Source: Acidobacteriota bacterium | Lineage (GTDB): Bacteria; Acidobacteriota; Blastocatellia; Pyrinomonadales; Pyrinomonadaceae | Reading direction: 5' to 3' | DNA length: 9,461 nucleotides | Assembly (NCBI GenBank): GCA_013813755.1 | Contig: JACCRD010000175.1 | Location: 1 to 9,461, forward strand | In this document: one piece after another, positions 1 to 4,331 of the stretch | How positions within the stretch are numbered: the first letter of the stretch is position 1 | Layout: the number at the start of each line of letters is the position of its first letter | Program-made: the position numbers and the translations under genes | Notes under the pieces: model-generated | Databases searched by the model: none | What the model was told of the DNA's origin: nothing | What the model saw: the letters and a program-made list of their open reading frames with translations, nothing else

Positions 1-2627
1 GCAACAAAATCCTGCGGTTGATAACCCTGCCATTCGCCGGACGCAAAATTGGTTGTGCCGCGAATGCCGTCAATCAAACCTTTCGCGCCGCCGCCCGTGT
101 ATTGTCGGTTGTATGTGGAAAATAATTTTACGTCCCAATCGTTCGGCATCTTGTTTAATTTTGACTGGACGACATAACTTTTTCCGCCGAGTTCATCGAT
201 TGAAATTGCTTTGACAATTGTTGTTTTATCAATCGAAAAAGGAGTTTTGTAAAGTTGTGAATTTTCGTTCGGCTCGCTTTCGTTAGTTGTGTAAAATATT
301 TTCGCACTTTGTTCGGGGGCTGTGATTTTAACACTCGTTTTGTTTTCAAAAACACGCTCGGCTTCGACGGTTGGAACGGTTGGAAAACTTTTTTCAAGAC
401 TGGAGACGGGCATTTCACCCGCTTTGCCGCCAAAAGTTTTATTCGGTTTCGCGCCCATTCTGAACGCGAGAACTCCGCCGCTGGTTAAATCATTGTGGTT
501 GAAGAAAGATTTTTTATGTTCCTTACCGTTCAAAGCGGCGGATTGAATGTAAATGTTTTCCTTCGAGACATTTTCGGCTCGAATGACGAAAGATTTGCCG
601 TTCTCTAAATTTATTTTAGCTTCCTTAAAAATCGGCGTTCCGAAAGCATAAACCGGCTGTGAAGGATTGACCTGATAAAAGCCCAAAGCGCTCAAAATAT
701 ACCACGCTGACATTTGCCCGCAGTCTTCGTTGCCGATCAAACCGTCGGGCGCGGGTTTATAAAAATCGTCAAAAATTCGCCGCACGATTTTCTGCGTTTT
801 CCAGGGTTCACCCGCGTAATTATAAAGATAAGCAATGTGGTGCGAAGGCTCGTTGCCGTGCGCGTATTGCCCGATTAAGCCTGTAATATCCGGCTGTTCG
901 CGTCCCGTCAGTTTTGATTCGGTTGAAAAAAGCTCGTCGAGTTTTCGGGTGAAATTTGCTTTTCCGCCATACAAATCAATTAAACCGGAAACGTCCTGCG
1001 GCACAAAAAACGAATATTGCCACGAATTAGCTTCGGTAAAATGAAACGTCACTTCGCTCGGCGCGAACGGCTGAATCCAGTTGCCGTTCTTTTTCGGGCG
1101 CATAAAACCCATTTCTTTGTCATAAATATTTCTGTAAAAAGCGGCACGGCGCGAGTATTTTTCAAAATCAGCGGTCTTGCTGAGCTTCTTTGCCATCTGT
1201 GCGATGCAAAAATCGTTGTAAGCATATTCTAAAGTTTTCGAAACAGATTCCTGCTCGTCTTCCGACGTAATATAACCCTGCCGCTTATAGCCGACTAAAC
1301 CAAAATGATCGAGTTCGGCACTATGTTTCATAGCCTCAAAAGCTTTTTCCGCATCAAATCTGCGAATGTTTTTAGCGTAAGCGTCGGCGATGACTGAAAC
1401 TGAATGGTAGCCAATCATCGTGTCGGTTTCGTTGGCGGCAAGTTCCCAGACGGGAAGTCTTCCTCCTTGTTCAAAATGCGCCAAAAATGTTTTAACAAAA
1501 TCGTTTGTACGTTTTTGCTGAAGAATTGTATAAAGCGGATGCGCACCGCGAAAAGTGTCCCACAGAGAAAAAATCGTATACGGCTTAAAATCCTTTGCAG
1601 TGTGAACATTTTTATCTAATCCGAGGTATTTTCCGTCAACATCGCTAAATGTGTTCGGAACTAAAAACAAATGGTAAAGCGATGTGTAAAAATTAGTTAG
1701 CTGATCGGGGGAGCCGCCGGAAACCTGAATTTTATTTAATTCTTTGTTCCATTCGTTTCTCGCGTCCTGTCGCACTTTTTCAAAACTCCAGTCGGGAAGT
1801 TCTCCTTGCAGGTTTTTCCGCGCGCCTTCGATGCTGACCGGCGAAATGGCGACTTTCAAAAGAACTTTTTGATCGTTTTTGGTATCAAAACGAAAATACG
1901 CCTTGATATTTGTGTTTTGAGTATTAGTAAGATTCTCCGGTTTTTTGTCATCGATCGAGACGCCATATTCAGTAAATGGTTTGGAAAATTCCGCTGCGAA
2001 ATAAACAATCTGGTCTTTTGCCCACGAAGTGGAACGGCGGTAACCTTCGATTCGATTTTTGCCGACAATTTTCAGATTCGAATCAAGAACTTTGTCGCGG
2101 TGCGTTAAATCGAGAATGACGTTTGCTTCCGAGTTTGCTGGAAAAGTGTATCGATGAAGTCCGACGCGCGTCGTGGCGGTCATTTCCGCCAGGATGTTGC
2201 CTTCATCAAGATGTACTCGGTAAAAACCGGCTTCGGCTTTTTCTCGTTCGTGTGAAAAAGTTGAAGCATAGCCGTTCAAACTCAAATCGCCTTCTCTGGC
2301 AAAAAGTTCCGGCTCGCCAATTGTCGGCGCAAAAAGAATATCGCCGTAATCTTCAATACCCGTACCGCTTAGATGCGTGTGCGAAAAACCGTAAATTTGT
2401 TTGTCGGCGTGATAATACCCGGCGCACGATTCCCAACCGCGAAGCCGCGTGTCGGGAGAAAGCTGAACCATTCCAAACGGTACGCTCGCGCCCGGAAATG
2501 TGTGTCCCGTACCGCCCGTTCCGATCATCGGATCGACGTAGCGCGCCAAATCAAGCAAAGGTTTTTGTGCGAAAATCGGCGAAGTAAGCAGAAAAATTGC
2601 GATGATGAATAATCCAATATTTTTCAT
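1..2627 (-). CDS. Secreted GH92 family alpha-mannosidase with chitobiase-like and F5/8-like C-terminal modules (3' end off window)
   Basis: Reading back from ATG at 2627, the frame stays open for 875 codons to the window edge. Residues 1-20 look like a Sec signal peptide ending ...PIFA before QKPLL. The N-terminal GH92 domain starts at about 28, with YVDPMIGTGGTGHTFPGA, VPFGMVQLSPDTR and GFSHTHLSGTG. The catalytic barrel carries TEANSWQY (E532), GNEPSHH (E593) and GNEDCGQMSAW (632-642). By family knowledge, E532 is the likely general acid, and the acidic residues of the last motif lie at the base site. GH92 enzymes are calcium-dependent exo-alpha-mannosidases that trim alpha-1,2/1,3/1,4/1,6-linked mannose from N-glycans and mannans. 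After about residue 750 comes a chitobiase/hexosaminidase C-terminal (CHB_HEX_C) type module with FYTTNESEPN. A segment with LIDGIRGTTNF and EWQGYQPQDF follows, like the F5/8 (discoidin) domain of GH20 enzymes, cut by the edge. No clear Shine-Dalgarno precedes the start. It lies 54 bases downstream of the HEAT gene. The family is secure; linkage specificity cannot be read from sequence. Confidence 0.93.
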   Translation of the reverse strand, partial: MKNIGLFIIAIFLLTSPIFAQKPLLDLARYVDPMIGTGGTGHTFPGASVPFGMVQLSPDTRLRGWESCAGYYHADKQIYGFSHTHLSGTGIEDYGDILFAPTIGEPELFAREGDLSLNGYASTFSHEREKAEAGFYRVHLDEGNILAEMTATTRVGLHRYTFPANSEANVILDLTHRDKVLDSNLKIVGKNRIEGYRRSTSWAKDQIVYFAAEFSKPFTEYGVSIDDKKPENLTNTQNTNIKAYFRFDTKNDQKVLLKVAISPVSIEGARKNLQGELPDWSFEKVRQDARNEWNKELNKIQVSGGSPDQLTNFYTSLYHLFLVPNTFSDVDGKYLGLDKNVHTAKDFKPYTIFSLWDTFRGAHPLYTILQQKRTNDFVKTFLAHFEQGGRLPVWELAANETDTMIGYHSVSVIADAYAKNIRRFDAEKAFEAMKHSAELDHFGLVGYKRQGYITSEDEQESVSKTLEYAYNDFCIAQMAKKLSKTADFEKYSRRAAFYRNIYDKEMGFMRPKKNGNWIQPFAPSEVTFHFTEANSWQYSFFVPQDVSGLIDLYGGKANFTRKLDELFSTESKLTGREQPDITGLIGQYAHGNEPSHHIAYLYNYAGEPWKTQKIVRRIFDDFYKPAPDGLIGNEDCGQMSAWYILSALGFYQVNPSQPVYAFGTPIFKEAKINLENGKSFVIRAENVSKENIYIQSAALNGKEHKKSFFNHNDLTSGGVLAFRMGAKPNKTFGGKAGEMPVSSLEKSFPTVPTVEAERVFENKTSVKITAPEQSAKIFYTTNESEPNENSQLYKTPFSIDKTTIVKAISIDELGGKSYVVQSKLNKMPNDWDVKLFSTYNRQYTGGGAKGLIDGIRGTTNFASGEWQGYQPQDFV

Positions 2628-2644
2628 ATAACGTGAGTAAATGT

Positions 2645-2694
2645 AAATGACAAATTTCCTTTACAGTTCTCTGTGAAAGCCTTATTTGTCATTT
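2645..2694. repeat. Long imperfect hairpin at the HEAT/GH92 gene boundary
   Basis: Outer arms AAATGACAAAT (2645-2655) and ATTTGTCATTT (2684-2694) are a perfect 11-bp inverted repeat. Nested inside, CTTTACAG (2659-2666) pairs with CTGTGAAAG (2671-2679) with one bulged base and a four-base TTCT loop. The right arm covers the last codons and the stop of the HEAT gene. The left arm ends 17 bases short of the GH92 start codon. On the minus-strand transcript it is followed by ACAUUUAC rather than a U run, so it is not a textbook terminator for the upstream gene. On the plus strand it runs into a T-rich stretch. It may be an attenuator, a processing site or a relic of a repeat element; the role is inference. 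Confidence 0.6.
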
Positions 2695-3641
2695 TTATTC
2701 TCTAACATTGACTGTGCTAAAGCAATTTTCTTTAATGCTTCGGCGCAGATTTTTGCCAGATAATAATCTTTCGCATCGAGATTCGAACGCAGAACGGCAA
2801 TCGCTGAATCGTCGCCGATCGCGCCCAAAGCAAACGCTGATTCGCGCCTGACATCGTCAAATTCTTTCGGGTTTTGCAAAGTCAGAATCAAAACTTCTTT
2901 TGCATCACGAAAAACAGGGAAAGTTTCAACATAGTTTGGATATTTCGGTTTTTCAAAATAGCTATATTTATCAGGCAAAAAATTTTCAGGCGTGAGGACT
3001 TTTGTTTTATTTGTTTGAATTATCTGCGCAATTTGACCAATTGAACGCGCCGCGCTTCGGCGAACAAATTCTTCTTTGGTCGACGGTTTTTTTCGTAAAA
3101 TTTTTATTAACTCGCTGACCGCCGAAATATCGCCGATTTCACCGAGCGCAATGGCGCACGCGGCGCGAACATCTAACATTTTGTCTTTTTGCAAAATCTT
3201 CAAAAGAGCGTTGACCGCATTCGCATTTCCGACTTTGCCGAGCGCGTAAGCCGCTTCGCGCCTGACCAATTCTTTTTTATCCGTCAGAAGCGGAAGCAGA
3301 ACGCGTAATGCTTCATCTTTGGGAAGAAAAATAACCGAAAACACGGCGGTGGCGCGAACAATTTCTGATTTATCTGTTAGTGCGGGAACAGCGATTCGAG
3401 ATGCTTCTTGAGTTTGGAAATTGCGGATTTGAACAAGCGCGTCTCGTTTTTGTTCGACGTTCCTTGAGCGGAGAGCTTCTTCAAGCGCAATTTTTTTTGG
3501 TAAAAAGTCAGACGAATTTTGAATAAATGTGTTCTCCTGCGCAAAGTAATTTCCCGCAGCAAAAGCGCAAAGCACGCAAAGAAGTGTAAAATTTCTTAAT
3601 GCGTGCCTTAAGCTTGAAATTACTAATTTGTAATTCGCCAT
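2682..3641 (-). CDS. Exported HEAT-repeat (PBS-lyase-like) protein
   Basis: From ATG 3641 the product is 319 residues. Residues 1-34 look like a Sec signal peptide: a long basic start (KLVISSLRHALRN), hydrophobic core FTLLCVLCAFAAG and a plausible cut after NYFA. The rest is mainly HEAT/PBS-lyase repeats of about 30 residues, at roughly 60-90, 92-119, 124-151, 157-183 and 192-208. A non-repeat insert of about 50 residues follows, rich in Tyr, Phe and Pro (about 210-258), then more repeats at 262-288 and 293-307. Typical repeat cores are VRREAAYALGKVG, VRAACAIALGEIG and VRRESAFALGAIG. Such superhelical repeats bind proteins and carry no catalytic residues; the name does not mean bilin lyase activity. 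The frame is open further up to an ATG at 3692, but that start would overlap the upstream ORF by 43 bases and push the hydrophobic core over 30 residues in, so 3641 is preferred. No strong ribosome site is visible at either. Cell location (periplasm) is inferred. Confidence 0.85.
   Translation of the reverse strand: MANYKLVISSLRHALRNFTLLCVLCAFAAGNYFAQENTFIQNSSDFLPKKIALEEALRSRNVEQKRDALVQIRNFQTQEASRIAVPALTDKSEIVRATAVFSVIFLPKDEALRVLLPLLTDKKELVRREAAYALGKVGNANAVNALLKILQKDKMLDVRAACAIALGEIGDISAVSELIKILRKKPSTKEEFVRRSAARSIGQIAQIIQTNKTKVLTPENFLPDKYSYFEKPKYPNYVETFPVFRDAKEVLILTLQNPKEFDDVRRESAFALGAIGDDSAIAVLRSNLDAKDYYLAKICAEALKKIALAQSMLENKNDK
3541..3638 (-). repeat. Repeat-derived leader of the HEAT gene (period-7 tract plus GCAAAG-type repeat)
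   Basis: Read on the minus strand just after the 3641 start codon, three heptamers GCGAATT, ACAAATT and AGTAATT (3638-3618) share AATT at exact period 7. Further in, the plus strand of 3556-3581 is made of GCAAAA/GCAAAG units spaced 8-9 bases. They encode the hydrophobic core LCVLCAFAA of the signal peptide. Both patterns resemble simple dispersed repeats commonly seen between genes in some genomes. That the leader arose from such DNA is inference; the periodicities themselves can be seen. Confidence 0.4.
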
Positions 3642-3649
3642 TAAATTTT

Positions 3650-3889
3650 TCAGGCTGTTCGCTGTGAGTTTTGCCGCCTGACCTTTTCCCATTCGATGAC
3701 CTGTCGAGCGCGTTTGTTTTCGTAAGCGTTAGACAGCGATAAAATTAGGTCGTCATTCGGCGATGGTTCCTTCTGTTGCGTGGTTCTGGCGGAAATCATT
3801 TTGGAAATGTATGTAATGACATCCCTGCTTTCAATTTCGTTTAATTTATTAAATTCGCCGACAATATTTCGGCTTGTTTGGTTGACCAT
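3650..3889 (-). CDS. Small protein of unknown function, 79 residues
   Basis: A short ORF supported mainly by its ribosome site: GGAGG sits nine bases before the ATG, the clearest Shine-Dalgarno in the window. The product is soluble-looking and strongly charged, with no signal peptide or membrane segment. The first half (about 5-33, FNKLNEIESRDVITYISKM) should be helical. A Pro/Asp break at about 42-46 and a basic second helix ending KVRRQNSQRTA follow. I do not recognise the family. The size and helical pattern would fit a small DNA-binding or antitoxin-like protein, but no toxin-like partner lies beside it. Its stop is 8 bases before the preferred HEAT start at 3641, so the two may be cotranslated. 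Alternatively it may be a lineage-specific orphan. Confidence 0.6.
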   Translation of the reverse strand: MVNQTSRNIVGEFNKLNEIESRDVITYISKMISARTTQQKEPSPNDDLILSLSNAYENKRARQVIEWEKVRRQNSQRTA

Positions 3890-3898
3890 CTTTTTTTG

Positions 3899-3903
3899 CC
3901 TCC
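3899..3903 (-). promoter_or_regulatory. Strong Shine-Dalgarno site (GGAGG) of the 79-residue ORF
   Basis: The minus strand reads GGAGG followed by nine bases (CAAAAAAAG) and then ATG at 3889. This fixes the start of the small ORF and is the main reason to accept it as a gene. Most other genes here have weak or no such site. Confidence 0.7.
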
Positions 3904-4113
3904 AGGTATTTTGGGCAGACAGTCAAACAATAAACTAAAATTTCAAGTTTTGACCGTCCGCAGATTATTTTTTCCCATTATTAAAACTTTCGTTTGAATT
4001 AAATCTCCTGTACGTTTTTCTGAAGTGTGTTTTATAAAATAACACAAAGCTCAATTTTGAATCAATAAATTTAGTTGCTAAAACTGGACAAATTTCGATT
4101 TTATAAATAATAT

Positions 4114-4224
4114 TCAGATATGATTTTCTTTAATCAATCCGACAAACTCCTCCTTAGATAGCCGCGCGCCCGGATTATTCGGCGCCCACGGCGTAACCTT
4201 GTAAATTAAAAATTCAAATTTCAA
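4114..4224 (-). pseudogene. Possible gene remnant: coding-like C-terminal fragment of an unknown protein
   Basis: On the minus strand, an open frame ending in TGA at 4114-4116 encodes YKVTPWAPNNPGARLSKEEF and continues to ...LIKENHI. Its GC-rich core (about 4150-4200) contrasts sharply with AT-rich DNA on both sides, as real coding DNA would. Upstream the frame runs into the period-7 repeat tract and then a stop at about 4268. No ATG is available; TTG at 4224 would be the only start. It looks like the tail of a decayed gene whose front was lost or overrun by repeats. I do not recognise the protein. A GC-rich small RNA is the alternative. Confidence 0.3.
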
Positions 4225-4230
4225 ATTTAA
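4203..4230. repeat. Degenerate heptamer tract, four units
   Basis: On the minus strand, four consecutive seven-base units TTAAATT, TGAAATT, TGAATTT and TTAATTT fill 4230-4203. They share a T.AA.TT pattern at exact period 7. The tract joins directly onto the GC-rich coding-like fragment. In such AT-rich DNA some of this could be chance. Confidence 0.45.
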
Positions 4231-4291
4231 GCCTATGATGGATAGATTGATGTTTATTCGCTAGACTTAATTTTTTTATAAATGTTCGACA

Positions 4292-4326
4292 AACATTGAA
4301 CTATAAACTTAAAACTTTGGACTCAA
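4292..4326. repeat. Degenerate heptamer tract just before leuS, five units
   Basis: The plus strand reads AACATTG, AACTATA, AACTTAA, AACTTTG and GACTCAA in direct succession, with an AACT-like core at exact period 7. It ends five bases before the preferred leuS ATG at 4332. It would be translated only if the upstream TTG at 4296 were used. It occupies the place where a ribosome site is expected, and no good Shine-Dalgarno remains there. Confidence 0.55.
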
Positions 4327-4331
4327 AAAGT

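Larger units (their letters stand above)
3890..4331. other. Divergent AT-rich intergenic region between the 79-residue ORF and leuS
   Basis: About 440 bases without a convincing gene. The part at 3904-4110 is very AT-rich and should contain the promoter of the leftward gene set, but no -35/-10 pair with proper spacing stands out. A GC-rich coding-like segment lies at about 4146-4203. Two period-7 tracts follow, at 4203-4230 and 4292-4326, the second running to within five bases of the leuS ATG. I see no T-box leader, tRNA-like fold or leader peptide rich in Leu codons ahead of leuS. Confidence 0.6.

Noticed and set aside
2123..2612. Overlapping plus-strand ORFs of 154 and 79 codons, with many others opposite the GH92 gene
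   Set aside because: They are antisense shadows of the GH92 frame: Arg/Cys-rich, no recognisable domain, no ribosome site, and the opposite strand has clear conserved motifs.
3642..3692. Longer HEAT gene start at ATG 3692
   Set aside because: It would overlap the 79-residue ORF by 43 bases and place the hydrophobic core over 30 residues from the N-terminus; ATG 3641 gives a better signal peptide.
4025..4046. GTGT...ACAC imperfect palindrome as an operator
   Set aside because: Arms of four and three bases with central mismatches are expected by chance in DNA this AT-rich.
4160..4200. Small GC-rich hairpin (GCGCC/GGCGC) as an RNA gene
   Set aside because: A five-base stem with a ten-base loop is not enough; the coding-like reading explains the composition equally well.
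4146..4203. T-box or leucine leader upstream of leuS
   Set aside because: No T-box consensus, no Leu-codon run and no terminator/antiterminator pair; the GC-rich part reads better as a coding fragment on the other strand.
4296..4331. TTG start for leuS adding 12 residues
   Set aside because: The added residues come wholly from the heptamer tract and have no family counterpart; ATG 4332 matches the usual LeuRS N-terminus.
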